NCBI GenBank assembly: GCA_000436475.1
Contig: FR886231.1
Coordinates: forward strand, 20,668-47,378
Origin: Eubacterium sp. CAG:248
Lineage (GTDB): Bacteria > Bacillota > Clostridia > Lachnospirales > Lachnospiraceae
Direction of reading: 5' to 3'
DNA length: 26,711 bases
Shown: positions 1 through 8,186 of the stretch, piece by piece
Position numbering within the stretch: the first letter of the stretch is position 1
Layout: the number at the start of each line of letters is the position of its first letter
Notes under the pieces: generated by a model
What the model was told of the DNA's origin: nothing
The model's database searches: none
Seen by the model: the letters and a program-made list of their open reading frames with translations, nothing else
Position numbers and translations under genes: made by a program

Positions 1-2
1 GA

Positions 3-578
3 GCTTTATGTACAGCCTATGTCGGCGATATGGGAAGCTTTTCAGATGTCCAGGAAATGTTTGACTTAACTCTTAGCCTCTATGGAAAAACTGATGTACT
101 TATAAACAATGCTGGAATTGCATCTATAGGGCTTTTTCAGGATACGACACCAGATATGTGGAACAACATCATATCCGTAAACCTCAATTCGGTATATAAC
201 TGCTGCCACTTTGCAGTTAATGATATGCTTCGCCGTCACTGTGGCAGAATCATCAACATATCATCTGTCTGGGGACTGTATGGTGCAAGCTGTGAGGTTG
301 CATACTCTGCTTCCAAGGGAGCTGTCAATTCATTTACAAAGGCTCTTGCCAAAGAACTGGCACCAAGCCATATACAGGTAAATGCCATAGCCTGTGGTGC
401 CATTGACACGTCTATGAACGGACACTTAAGTAAAGAAGAACTAGATGAACTTGCCTGTGAAATTCCTGCCGGGACACTGGGAAAACCAGAAGGGGTTGCA
501 AGACTTGTCAAACTGATGCTTGAGTCTGATGACTACCTCACAGGACAAGTTATACAATATGATGGTGGATGGATATAA
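3..578 (+). CDS. SDR-family oxidoreductase (FabG-like), 5'-truncated by window edge
   Basis: The reading frame is open to the left edge, so the start and the N-terminal TGxxxGIG cofactor loop lie outside the window; the ATG at 30 is internal. What remains is a classical short-chain dehydrogenase/reductase: an NNAG strand motif, the catalytic serine region INISSVWG, the YSASK active-site pair (Tyr and Lys four apart), and the C-terminal DYLTGQVIQYDGGW ending typical of FabG-like enzymes. These are NAD(P)H-dependent, cytoplasmic reductases of a ketone or alcohol. FabG (3-oxoacyl-ACP reductase) is the closest textbook relative, but the family is too broad to fix the substrate. It converges with the serine hydrolase gene on a shared hairpin. 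Confidence 0.9.
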   Translation, partial: ALCTAYVGDMGSFSDVQEMFDLTLSLYGKTDVLINNAGIASIGLFQDTTPDMWNNIISVNLNSVYNCCHFAVNDMLRRHCGRIINISSVWGLYGASCEVAYSASKGAVNSFTKALAKELAPSHIQVNAIACGAIDTSMNGHLSKEELDELACEIPAGTLGKPEGVARLVKLMLESDDYLTGQVIQYDGGWI

Positions 579-630
579 AATAAAGGTATGTATAAAACAA
601 TATAACTTTGTTTTATACATACCTTTATTT
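578..630. terminator. Bidirectional hairpin terminator between convergent genes
   Basis: A perfect 23-bp inverted repeat: left arm 578-600, 7-nt loop 601-607, right arm 608-630. The outer base pairs are A/T, so either strand gives a hairpin ending in a U-rich tail. It begins at the last base of the SDR stop codon and lies 10 bp from the stop of the leftward serine hydrolase gene, as expected for a terminator serving both. Confidence 0.9.
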
Positions 631-640
631 TATTATAGTT

Positions 641-2095
641 TTATATGCGGCATGCTCCAAACACGCCATCAAACTCGTTGAAATAAGTTTCTTCCAGCTT
701 CTTTAAAAATACTGATGCGTATTTATCACGATATGAAAGTGATACATAAAGATTACCGACTGCCGAATCAATTATCTGTATCTTTATAAGCAGATTGTTA
801 TCCGCCTTCCAGGCTCCTGAAGCAACGCATCTGAAATTGTATACAGGAAATACTGATTCTATATTGTATCCAAAGCCGAATTTTATGCTGTGCTTTCCTG
901 TATTGTTAGTATATGTGAGTATGCCATATCTGCTATCTTCATCAACAATCTCAACGCATATATCCTTCATATTACATTCGTTATCATCGCATCTATATGT
1001 AATACCATTTATTATATTCTCATATGATGATGTAATGTCTGTAGAAAGCGCGAAAATCTTCCTGCTTTCAAGATATTCCACATACTGTTTCTTATCCTCC
1101 TGTGTTTCAGGCTGGACTGTTGTGCTATCGTCAAGCTTGTTATATATTTCTTCCCAGAATGCATCATATATACACTGTACACCACCCTGGCGTCCCTGTG
1201 TATCTGCTGTTGTCACCATATATATATCTTTATCCGGCACATATAACGCAAGCTGGCCTGCCATTCCGTAAAGGGCATAACCACCATTTCTTGTCATCCA
1301 TATCTTATATCCATATCCCTGCATTTCCTCAATAGTGCCACTCTTGCCATATGGATCACTCTGCTTTGTATGTGCTTTTCTGATATAATCTGCTGGTATA
1401 AGCTGCTTTCCGTTCCATGCACCATCCTTTGATATAAGATATATTACTTTAAGCATATCTGATGGACGTGCACATAAACCAGAACCCCCCATAGGTACTC
1501 CATATGGGTCATCTATTATAAATGCCTCCTTTGAAAATCCAATCTCATCAAGGAAGCTTTTTCTTAGATACTCTAACAGATTCATTCCTGAAAGCCTTTC
1601 TATAAGCGCTCCAAGAACATGTGTAGATGATGTATCATATGAAAACTGTGTACCTGGTGCATGAACTGGTTTTGTTGTAAAAAATGAACCAACCCAGTCA
1701 GTCACTCCCTCACCTTTATATGTTGTCTTGTCATGACATGTGCGCATAGTAAGCATATCTCTTATGGTAAGCATACTTGTATATTCATATGCCCCTTCTT
1801 TTGGAAGCTTGTCCTTAAAGTAATCAACTATATGGTCATCTAAGGATAATTTTCCCTCTCCATACAGCTTTCCTATGCCGAGTGATACAAGTGTCTTTGT
1901 CATAGAGAACATACGATGCAAAGTATCTTTTTCATATGGTGCATAATAAGTTTCCATACATATCTTGTCACCTCTCATGATTGTAAGACTATGCATAGGT
2001 ATATCCTGATTCTCCAGACGTTTTGCAAAGTTCATAAGATTGCGATAGTCTATGTTACATTCCGATGGTGCCACGTGCTTAAAAAAATCGCTCAT
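641..2095 (-). CDS. Serine hydrolase, class C beta-lactamase fold
   Basis: A 484-residue protein of the beta-lactamase/esterase family (EstB, NylB and DD-peptidase relatives). The nucleophile motif SMTK (SxxK) is at residues 64-67, the second motif is YDTSS from Tyr153, and a GMAGQ segment near 277-281 stands where the third (KTG/HxG) motif falls. No signal peptide is visible, so it is probably cytoplasmic and more likely an esterase or amidase than an antibiotic-resistance enzyme. Residues from about 330 on form a C-terminal extension I cannot assign. The start is preceded by AGGAGAG at good spacing. It is the last gene of a leftward series after aroA and the glycosyltransferase; the 134-bp gap leaves room for its own promoter, though none is convincing. 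Confidence 0.85.
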   Translation of the reverse strand: MSDFFKHVAPSECNIDYRNLMNFAKRLENQDIPMHSLTIMRGDKICMETYYAPYEKDTLHRMFSMTKTLVSLGIGKLYGEGKLSLDDHIVDYFKDKLPKEGAYEYTSMLTIRDMLTMRTCHDKTTYKGEGVTDWVGSFFTTKPVHAPGTQFSYDTSSTHVLGALIERLSGMNLLEYLRKSFLDEIGFSKEAFIIDDPYGVPMGGSGLCARPSDMLKVIYLISKDGAWNGKQLIPADYIRKAHTKQSDPYGKSGTIEEMQGYGYKIWMTRNGGYALYGMAGQLALYVPDKDIYMVTTADTQGRQGGVQCIYDAFWEEIYNKLDDSTTVQPETQEDKKQYVEYLESRKIFALSTDITSSYENIINGITYRCDDNECNMKDICVEIVDEDSRYGILTYTNNTGKHSIKFGFGYNIESVFPVYNFRCVASGAWKADNNLLIKIQIIDSAVGNLYVSLSYRDKYASVFLKKLEETYFNEFDGVFGACRI

Positions 2096-2229
2096 AATTA
2101 CTCTCCTATCCTGCGAAAAATATAATATTTACTATATCCTTTATACTACAGCTTCAATACGAAAGTATCTACTTAAAATTATATTCAATAATAATCTTAT
2201 TACATATTTTTCACACTGTTTTTCTGTGG

Positions 2230-3408
2230 TTACGACATTTTACCAATTACATCTAATATATATTTTACCCTGTTTATGTAGCTGTGCTTCTTACTTACAA
2301 GTTCATGTCCTTTAGCAGCAATCTGCCTTCGTTTATCTTCGTGTAAAAGATAATACTCGGCTTTTTTACAGCAGTCATACATATCCTCATAATACACAAT
2401 ACTTTCTTCATTTTTAAAATAATCTGTAAGTTCTATCTGATAATTAGTAAGAAGAAAACCTCCTGCACCAAGTATATCCCATACACGCAGTGGTATGCCA
2501 GTACGGATATTTCTGATCGTCATATTAAGGTTAATGGATGAATTATTAAACACCTTTGGCATATCATTCATGTAATCAACCGTCCCTTTAAAATCCACGT
2601 TTATAAGTGAAGTATCCTGCTCATCCGTATATAAAGCAACTTTGTTTTTCTTTGCCAGAAGGTTAAGCGTTCTTACACGTTCTATATTGGCAAGCTTAAA
2701 GCCAAGAAATGTAGACTCAAAAACCAGCCTTATATCAGAAAACGCCCTCTTATCCTGCCTGAAATCCACAAACTCTGATAACTGCTTTAATATATCCACT
2801 GTCAACAGTTCATCAATTATATTATCTCCGTATATATTAAGCTGTGCAAGCATAGCTGCATCAAAATAACCCCTTAAATATGGAGGAAGCTTATCTTTTA
2901 TATCATCATATGAATTCTTATGATACATACTCCCTACAAATGATATATCAGCACTGAATCGGTCTTTTTCTTCCCTGGTCTGGCTGTTAAGCTGGCTGTT
3001 TAGCCTGTCTGTATTCACAGCAAGCGGAAGATAGTATATATTCTTAACTCCCAGCTGCTTTAATTCATAATAAAAAAACTTATCAAATATAAATATATTG
3101 TTGCAGCTGTTAAATACAGACTGATGATAAAGCGATATAAGCGGACTATCCACTGTCCATGCTACATATTTTCTTCCTGTCTGTTCACATATATCAGAAA
3201 CGTGAGGAAAATAATTAAGTGAAAATATCACATCATATTCCCTGAATACATCAGCAAGCATTACATAATCATGTTCTTTTATGCCAGTTATGCTGTCACT
3301 TGACAGCGGCTTTTCTTCATACATATCTACTGAATGTCCGAAATATTCAAAAGCCGACTTAACATCTGCCTGATTAAACACCTTCCACTTGTATATAAGA
3401 ATATTCAT
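2230..3408 (-). CDS. DUF3880/CgeB-type glycosyltransferase
   Basis: A 392-residue protein. The N-terminal half carries the DUF3880 pattern (DVIFSLNYFP, then Cys and YVAWTVDSP at roughly 75-110). The C-terminal half resembles the group-1 glycosyltransferase-like domain: TGIPLRVWDILGAGGFLLTN, an ELTDYF segment, then a helical tail ending in HSYINRVKYIL. Such GT-B fold enzymes transfer sugars from nucleotide donors to glycans or proteins; the acceptor is unknown here. An upstream in-frame ATG would add 14 residues, but the ATG at 3406-3408 has a GGGG ribosome site at proper distance and begins the conserved core (MNILIYKW), so I chose it. It lies 74 bp downstream of aroA on the same strand and is probably cotranscribed with it. 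Confidence 0.85.
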   Translation of the reverse strand: MNILIYKWKVFNQADVKSAFEYFGHSVDMYEEKPLSSDSITGIKEHDYVMLADVFREYDVIFSLNYFPHVSDICEQTGRKYVAWTVDSPLISLYHQSVFNSCNNIFIFDKFFYYELKQLGVKNIYYLPLAVNTDRLNSQLNSQTREEKDRFSADISFVGSMYHKNSYDDIKDKLPPYLRGYFDAAMLAQLNIYGDNIIDELLTVDILKQLSEFVDFRQDKRAFSDIRLVFESTFLGFKLANIERVRTLNLLAKKNKVALYTDEQDTSLINVDFKGTVDYMNDMPKVFNNSSINLNMTIRNIRTGIPLRVWDILGAGGFLLTNYQIELTDYFKNEESIVYYEDMYDCCKKAEYYLLHEDKRRQIAAKGHELVSKKHSYINRVKYILDVIGKMS

Positions 3409-3482
3409 AATAATCCCCAGTTCCTTAACCAATAAATAATATGAAGTCAAAGATGAATTTGAATTTAATCAAACAACTTTCC

Positions 3483-4778
3483 CTACTCTCTTGTTGCAGC
3501 TTCAAGTACCTCAAAATAATTCTCAAATGTTTTTGCACAGCACTCGTAATCATCTATTATGATGCCATCCACCTTAAGTCCAATAAGTGCAAATGCCATA
3601 GCCATTCTATGATCTGAATATGTCTTAACTACACCAGGCTTTACCTTTCCTGGTAAAATCTCGATTCTGTCCCTGCCCTTTTTGATATCTATGCAAAGAC
3701 TGTTAAGCTCATTAGCAACAGCCTCGATTCTGTCAGATTCCTGAAATCTGATATGTTCGATATTTCTTATGATAGTCGGAGTCTTAGCAAATGGTGCAAT
3801 AGCTGCCAGCGTCATGGTCTGATCAGAAAAATCATTCATATCAACATCCACGCCATCATATTCACCTCCTGCAGGTCCCGTAACACTTATACCTTCCCGC
3901 TCCTCTGTAACTGTACAGCCAAGCTGCTTTAATACATCAAGAAACTTCATATCCCCCTGCATAGATGTTCTTCTTACATTCTTTACAAGGCAATATCCAC
4001 CTGTAAGAGCCGCTGCTGCATAAAAATAACATGCTGCTGATACATCCGGTTCTATCTGGTATGATCCTGCAACATAACTGTCATCTGCAGGTATCACATA
4101 TTCAGCGCCCTCATGATCTACTTCACAGCCAAACTGTCTCATCATATTGGATGTTATTCTTATATATGAGCCATCTGTCTTTTTACTTGTTATATTAATC
4201 TTCAAGCCACTTTCAAGCATAGGCGCTGTCATCATAAGTGCACTTAAGAACTGTGTGCTTTCACTTATATCTATAGATACCTCCGCCTTTGGCTTTTTAC
4301 CACCAAAAGCTGCTCCTGTTACTTCTACTGGAAGATGTCCCTTTTTTTCAAGGAACTTAAAATCAGCACCCATATCTGTAAGTGCTTCAAACAACGGAAG
4401 CATAGGTCTTTTTTTCATCTGTTCAGATGCTTCTATTGTATATTTTCCATCTGATAGTCCTAGCATAGCTGTAAGAAATCTTGCTGCTGTTCCAGCACTT
4501 CCTACATTAATAGTGCCTTCCTTCCTTGGAAGATCTCCGCCATGACCTTCTATGATCACATATTTTTCAACTTCGTTCACCTGGATTATATATCCAAGCG
4601 ATATAAGACTCGTAAGAAAATATCTTGAATCATCACTAAACAACACTCCGTTAAGCCTGCACTCTCCGTTAGATAATGCTGCCATAAGAAGCGCCCTGTT
4701 AGTGATACTTTTAGATCCTGGCACCTCTACAACGCAGTTAATTGGCTTATTTAACTTTCTTACCTTATACTGTGACAT
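3483..4778 (-). CDS. aroA: 3-phosphoshikimate 1-carboxyvinyltransferase (EPSP synthase)
   Basis: The enzyme condenses shikimate 3-phosphate with phosphoenolpyruvate, the sixth step of the shikimate pathway to chorismate, in the cytoplasm. At 431 residues it is full length. Visible landmarks are PGSKSITNRAL near the N terminus (Lys23 and Arg28, substrate contacts), GSAGTAARFLTAML, STQFLSALMMTAP, FSDQTMTLAAIAPFA, RFQESDRI and SDHRMAMAFAL. The open frame extends 32 codons further upstream, but the ATG at 4776-4778 has an AGAGGT ribosome site and starts the conserved core. No other aromatic-pathway gene is nearby, so it is separated from the rest of the pathway. An extended -10 promoter lies about 120 bp upstream. 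Confidence 0.97.
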   Translation of the reverse strand: MSQYKVRKLNKPINCVVEVPGSKSITNRALLMAALSNGECRLNGVLFSDDSRYFLTSLISLGYIIQVNEVEKYVIIEGHGGDLPRKEGTINVGSAGTAARFLTAMLGLSDGKYTIEASEQMKKRPMLPLFEALTDMGADFKFLEKKGHLPVEVTGAAFGGKKPKAEVSIDISESTQFLSALMMTAPMLESGLKINITSKKTDGSYIRITSNMMRQFGCEVDHEGAEYVIPADDSYVAGSYQIEPDVSAACYFYAAAALTGGYCLVKNVRRTSMQGDMKFLDVLKQLGCTVTEEREGISVTGPAGGEYDGVDVDMNDFSDQTMTLAAIAPFAKTPTIIRNIEHIRFQESDRIEAVANELNSLCIDIKKGRDRIEILPGKVKPGVVKTYSDHRMAMAFALIGLKVDGIIIDDYECCAKTFENYFEVLEAATRE

Positions 4779-5085
4779 CTTGATTATTACCTCTGTTATT
4801 ATCTTATTAGCAGCTTTATAAATGTTGCAATATATGTAATGATTAATACCTACAAGTATTGTACAAGGCAACACTTATACCGGCTGCTGCTTCTTTCTGC
4901 TATAGTATAACACCACTACTGTACAGCTTAACAATAAATATTGCTGTCATATAATTTTCTTATGTTGTAAATATCGATTCAATTATACTTAATATTTTTA
5001 AGTGTAATTGAATATTTGCTTATTATTATTAATGTAACAAAAGTTGTACCACACTGAATATTTCCCTGATACAGCCCTGTTTTTA
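4779..5085 (-). other. Intergenic region upstream of aroA
   Basis: This 307-bp stretch has no credible gene; one open frame in it is an out-of-frame extension from citrate synthase. It holds the probable aroA promoter (extended -10 at 4904-4909) and an AT-rich inverted repeat (arms 4980-4992 and 4998-5010, 5-nt loop, one G-U pair in the + strand transcript) that may help end citrate synthase transcription, although no clear U-run follows it on the - strand. Confidence 0.6.
4904..4911 (-). promoter_or_regulatory. Candidate extended -10 promoter for aroA
   Basis: On the - strand the sequence reads TGTTATACT, an extended -10 (TGn followed by TATACT at 4904-4909). The only -35 candidate, TTGTTA, is 19 bp away, which fits an extended -10 promoter that does not depend on a good -35. 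Transcription would start near 4897 and leave a leader of about 120 nt. Confidence 0.5.
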
Positions 5086-6459
5086 CTATCTATCTTCCAT
5101 CTTAGGATAGTCTCTGTGCCATCCAACATATTTGTAAGCCGGACGTATAATCTTACCAGCATTAACAAGCTCTTCAAGACGATGTGCACACCAGCCTGAT
5201 ATACGTGAAGTTGCAAACATAGGTGTGAACATTTCTTCTGGTATTCCAAGCATAGAATATACGAAACCACTATAGAAATCCACATTGGCACATACTGGCT
5301 TAAACATCTTTCTTTTCTCCATAATAAGCTGTCCAGCCTCTTTTTCTACTGTCTCATAAAGTGCATATTCCTTCTGCATGCCCTTCTCATCTGAAAGCTT
5401 CTTTGCGAAATTCTTAAGAATAACCTCTCTTGGATCTGAGTTTGTGTATACAGCATGTCCCATTCCATATATAAGTCCAGCATGGTCAAATGCTTCCTTA
5501 TCAAGAATCTTGTTAAGATAGCCGCATATCTCTTCTTTGTTATTCCAGTCACTGCAATGTTCCTTAATATCAGCAAACATTTCCTGAACCTTTAAGTTAG
5601 CACCACCATGCTTAGGACCCTTAAGAGATGCAATAGAAGCTGCCATAGCTGAATATGTATCTGTACCAGATGATGTTACAACATGGTTAGTAAATGTTGA
5701 GTTGTTACCACCACCATGCTCAGCATGAAGCACAAGACATATATCAAGAACCTCTGCTTCAAGTTCTGTGAACTGTCCATCATCTCTTAACATATAAAGA
5801 ATATTCTCAGCTGTTGAATAACCTTTCTTAGGATTCTTTATCATAAGAGTTCCATCCAGCTTAAAATGTCTGTATGACTGATAAGCATATACCGTAAGAA
5901 GCGGCATCTTGGCTATAAGCTGAAGTGACTGCCTGAGTACATTAGGAATAGATATATCATCTGGATTCTCATCATATGAATAAAGACTTAATATACTCTT
6001 CATAAGGGAGTTCATAAGGTTAGTACTTGTTGCCTTCATGATGACATCACGGATAAATGCCCCTGAAAGTTCCTGAAGATCTGCAAGTATTCTTAAAAAG
6101 CTTCCTAACTGCTTTTCTGTAGGAAGGTTACCAAATAAAAGCAGGTATGTAGTTTCCTCAAAACGGAATCTGTCATTTGTACAGCCTTTTATTATATCCT
6201 CAACATTGTAGCCCTGAAAATATAAACGTCCATCTACAGGAATCTTTCTACCATTGACATTCTCGTTACCACAGACATCTGATATCTCTGTAAGACCTGT
6301 AAGGACACCATTACCATTACTATCTCTAAGGCCTCTTTTAACATCGTATTCTATATATAAATTCTGATCAATAGAGCCAGATCTTTTACACTCCTTAACA
6401 AGCTCTTCAAACTCGCTCTTATCAACCGTTGTCAGTTCCATCATTTCCTGATTATTCAT
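5086..6459 (-). CDS. gltA: Citrate synthase
   Basis: This 457-residue enzyme condenses acetyl-CoA with oxaloacetate to citrate. The catalytic triad is in place: His284 in GPKHGGAN, His335 in GMGHAVY and Asp394 in NVDFYSGFVY. The oxaloacetate-binding HAEHGGGNNSTF motif lies at 245-256, with ATSRISGWCAHRLEE near the C terminus. The length and long N-terminal segment match the citrate synthases of Clostridia. The ATG at 6457-6459 is chosen over one 12 codons upstream because a strong GGAGG lies just before it. No aconitase or isocitrate dehydrogenase gene is adjacent. In anaerobes of this group the enzyme usually serves glutamate synthesis rather than a full TCA cycle; that role is inferred. A 2-methylcitrate side activity cannot be excluded. 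Confidence 0.96.
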   Translation of the reverse strand: MNNQEMMELTTVDKSEFEELVKECKRSGSIDQNLYIEYDVKRGLRDSNGNGVLTGLTEISDVCGNENVNGRKIPVDGRLYFQGYNVEDIIKGCTNDRFRFEETTYLLLFGNLPTEKQLGSFLRILADLQELSGAFIRDVIMKATSTNLMNSLMKSILSLYSYDENPDDISIPNVLRQSLQLIAKMPLLTVYAYQSYRHFKLDGTLMIKNPKKGYSTAENILYMLRDDGQFTELEAEVLDICLVLHAEHGGGNNSTFTNHVVTSSGTDTYSAMAASIASLKGPKHGGANLKVQEMFADIKEHCSDWNNKEEICGYLNKILDKEAFDHAGLIYGMGHAVYTNSDPREVILKNFAKKLSDEKGMQKEYALYETVEKEAGQLIMEKRKMFKPVCANVDFYSGFVYSMLGIPEEMFTPMFATSRISGWCAHRLEELVNAGKIIRPAYKYVGWHRDYPKMEDR

Positions 6460-6622
6460 TGTAATCCTCCGTTTCTGCACATATATGTATGCCATGATGT
6501 ATTAATATGCCTGTTGATAGTCATACCTTAACATTATTCTTAAGTATATACATGTACACATAGTATTTATATTCATATACAATAATCACATACTGCATAT
6601 TTATGCATAGCGCATATTGATT

Positions 6623-6652
6623 ATTATGCACTTTAATTATATCTCTTGTCAA
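6623..6652 (-). promoter_or_regulatory. Candidate SigA promoter for citrate synthase
   Basis: On the - strand a consensus -35 TTGACA (6647-6652) is followed after 18 bp by CATAAT (6623-6628). The start point near 6616 gives a leader of about 155 nt. The leader contains an imperfect AT-rich palindrome around TATGCATA, with no clear terminator or antiterminator pair. Confidence 0.6.
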
Positions 6653-6702
6653 TTAATACTTATTTGTCCGTAAAACACTATATTACCCTGTATAAAAACA
6701 TA

Positions 6703-7356
6703 TCAGTGAAACACTACATTCGCATCTACAAAAGCATCTCCAAAAAAATCTCTGTATACAGTATCCGTTATCTTATCAAGCTGTGATTTATCCTCAATCT
6801 CATCGCCTGCATAAAATATCCTGTATTCATTTTCAAAGAAATAGCAGCTTGTGTCACTAAGATTCATTCCATTCTTTCTATAAAAACCTATTCTTTTTAA
6901 CATATAGTCCCTTGCAGGTCCCTCATCAGCATAATCCGGATTCTCAACTTCAAGTATAAGTAACTTTCCATCATCTTTAGCAAGCTTCTTTAGCTGCTGT
7001 AAAAATCCTGAGCCAAGGTGCTTTGAACGCTTATCTTTTACGATTGCAAGATAGTCAAGAAGATATACATCCTGATTTCTGCATTTTATAAAGTATGCAT
7101 ATCCTGCAAGCTCATCATATTTTCTTCCACAGGAATCTTCTCTGTTTTCATACATGCCATAAACAAAATACTGGTCATTCTCTCTTTTTTCAAGCATCTG
7201 TTTTAGTGGCTTAACTTCTGATGCTGGAAAATCAGTCACTATATGCTCATTGTATATTTTTTTAATTTCTTCAACATCTAACAATCTTATATTATATTTT
7301 TGAGTATTATATATATCGTTATCCAGAGTATTGTTATTTATATTATTATAGTTCAT
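6703..7356 (-). CDS. GNAT-family N-acetyltransferase
   Basis: This 217-residue protein carries the GNAT acyl-CoA fold: the beta-strand DVYLLDYLAIVKDKR leads into the pyrophosphate-binding loop KHLGSGFLQQL (motif A), followed by LLILEVENP and the C-terminal YMLKRIGFYRKNG segment common to this superfamily. It should transfer an acetyl group from acetyl-CoA to an amine, but the acceptor cannot be predicted. The first 20 residues are rich in Asn and of low complexity. The gene lies 40 bp downstream of the YcxB-like gene on the same strand, so the two probably form an operon. Confidence 0.85.
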   Translation of the reverse strand: MNYNNINNNTLDNDIYNTQKYNIRLLDVEEIKKIYNEHIVTDFPASEVKPLKQMLEKRENDQYFVYGMYENREDSCGRKYDELAGYAYFIKCRNQDVYLLDYLAIVKDKRSKHLGSGFLQQLKKLAKDDGKLLILEVENPDYADEGPARDYMLKRIGFYRKNGMNLSDTSCYFFENEYRIFYAGDEIEDKSQLDKITDTVYRDFFGDAFVDANVVFH

Positions 7357-7396
7357 ATTATCCTGCCCTTTCGTAATTAATCATCCGCTAAACTGC

Positions 7397-7942
7397 TTAT
7401 TGTTCATCATCTTCGCCTCTTACGGCAAAAACCGCAGCTGCAAGCTCTTTCAGGTCTTTCGCAGTTCCTTCGGTAAAACCATCCTTATTTATAACAAGAC
7501 AATTATGTGCTGAAACAAAAAGATATATATTATCTTTGTCCTCTGCCCACTTTATAACCTCATCCCACTTGAAGGTATCACTGTCATTCTCTTCATCTGT
7601 AACAATAATATCCTCTGAATCTATCTCATATATGAATGTTATTCCTATCATTTTAGAATATGTATTGTGATATCTTCTTTTGTTACTTTTATCCATTCCT
7701 ACCATACCTATATACAGGAATATAGCTGCTGCCAATCCATAAAACACAACCATGAACCAGTCAGCCTCTTCTCTTCCCAATACCTGAAATACAAGATATC
7801 TTACACATCCCATACCAAACAGTAATCCAAACATATTATAAACTATCTTAAAAAACTTGTATTTGTTATCATCAAAACTAGCAGCATGCATAGCCGCTTC
7901 AACATATTCCTTCTGGAATAATGTTTTATTTTTTATTACCAT
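7397..7942 (-). CDS. YcxB-like membrane protein
   Basis: A 181-residue protein with two adjacent membrane segments, roughly residues 33-55 (VYNMFGLLFGMGCVRYLVF) and 62-82 (WFMVVFYGLAAAIFLYIGM), then a soluble beta-rich domain. The domain pattern (FIYEIDSEDIIVTDEEND, FKWDEVIKWAEDKDNIYLF, ending in a helix) matches the YcxB-like family, whose function is unknown. An ATG four codons upstream is possible, but GGAGATAGTT precedes the ATG at 7940-7942 with ideal spacing. Two copies of a 12-bp direct repeat lie just upstream. It is the first gene of a two-gene unit with the acetyltransferase. Confidence 0.75.
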   Translation of the reverse strand: MVIKNKTLFQKEYVEAAMHAASFDDNKYKFFKIVYNMFGLLFGMGCVRYLVFQVLGREEADWFMVVFYGLAAAIFLYIGMVGMDKSNKRRYHNTYSKMIGITFIYEIDSEDIIVTDEENDSDTFKWDEVIKWAEDKDNIYLFVSAHNCLVINKDGFTEGTAKDLKELAAAVFAVRGEDDEQ

Positions 7943-7955
7943 AACTATCTCCATT

Positions 7956-7992
7956 CCTGTTACACTTTATAACCATATTGCCTGTTACACTT
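7956..7992 (-). repeat. 12-bp direct repeat upstream of the YcxB-like gene
   Basis: The + strand sequence CCTGTTACACTT occurs exactly at 7956-7967 and again at 7981-7992, 25 bp apart (start to start), directly upstream of the start codon at 7942. The position suits a repressor or activator binding the same face of the helix about every 2.4 turns, but no regulator is identified. Confidence 0.55.
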
Positions 7993-8056
7993 ACAGCTAT
8001 CCTGCTTTGACCACCGGCTTCATATATGATAATATGATATCGTGGGTTTAGACATT

Positions 8057-8085
8057 TTGACCCTGATATTTTATTATTATACTAT
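8057..8085 (+). promoter_or_regulatory. Candidate SigA promoter for the SDR-dus operon
   Basis: TTGACC (8057-8062), a 17-bp spacer and TACTAT (8080-8085) form a good SigA-type promoter. The start near 8092 gives a leader of about 95 nt. The -35 lies within a segment that resembles the repeat element described at 17702 and 22316. Confidence 0.55.
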
Positions 8086-8186
8086 AAATTCAAAGCATTG
8101 TAATGCACAAAATAATATTTTTAGTCTGTGTCCACGCGCATAAGACACGGCTTATCATAAAAATGTGCGCAGAAACGAGGATTAAT

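Noticed and set aside
641..2095. Antibiotic-resistance beta-lactamase
   Set aside because: No signal peptide; the YDT and GMAG motifs differ from class C YxN and KTG, and the family is mostly esterases and peptidases.
3409..3482. Separate promoter for the glycosyltransferase gene
   Set aside because: A TTGACT is present on the - strand, but at 17 bp it is followed by TAAGGA, a poor -10; read-through from aroA is simpler.
4998..5291. A 97-codon open frame at the end of citrate synthase
   Set aside because: It overlaps the conserved citrate synthase C terminus in another frame and shows no family pattern.
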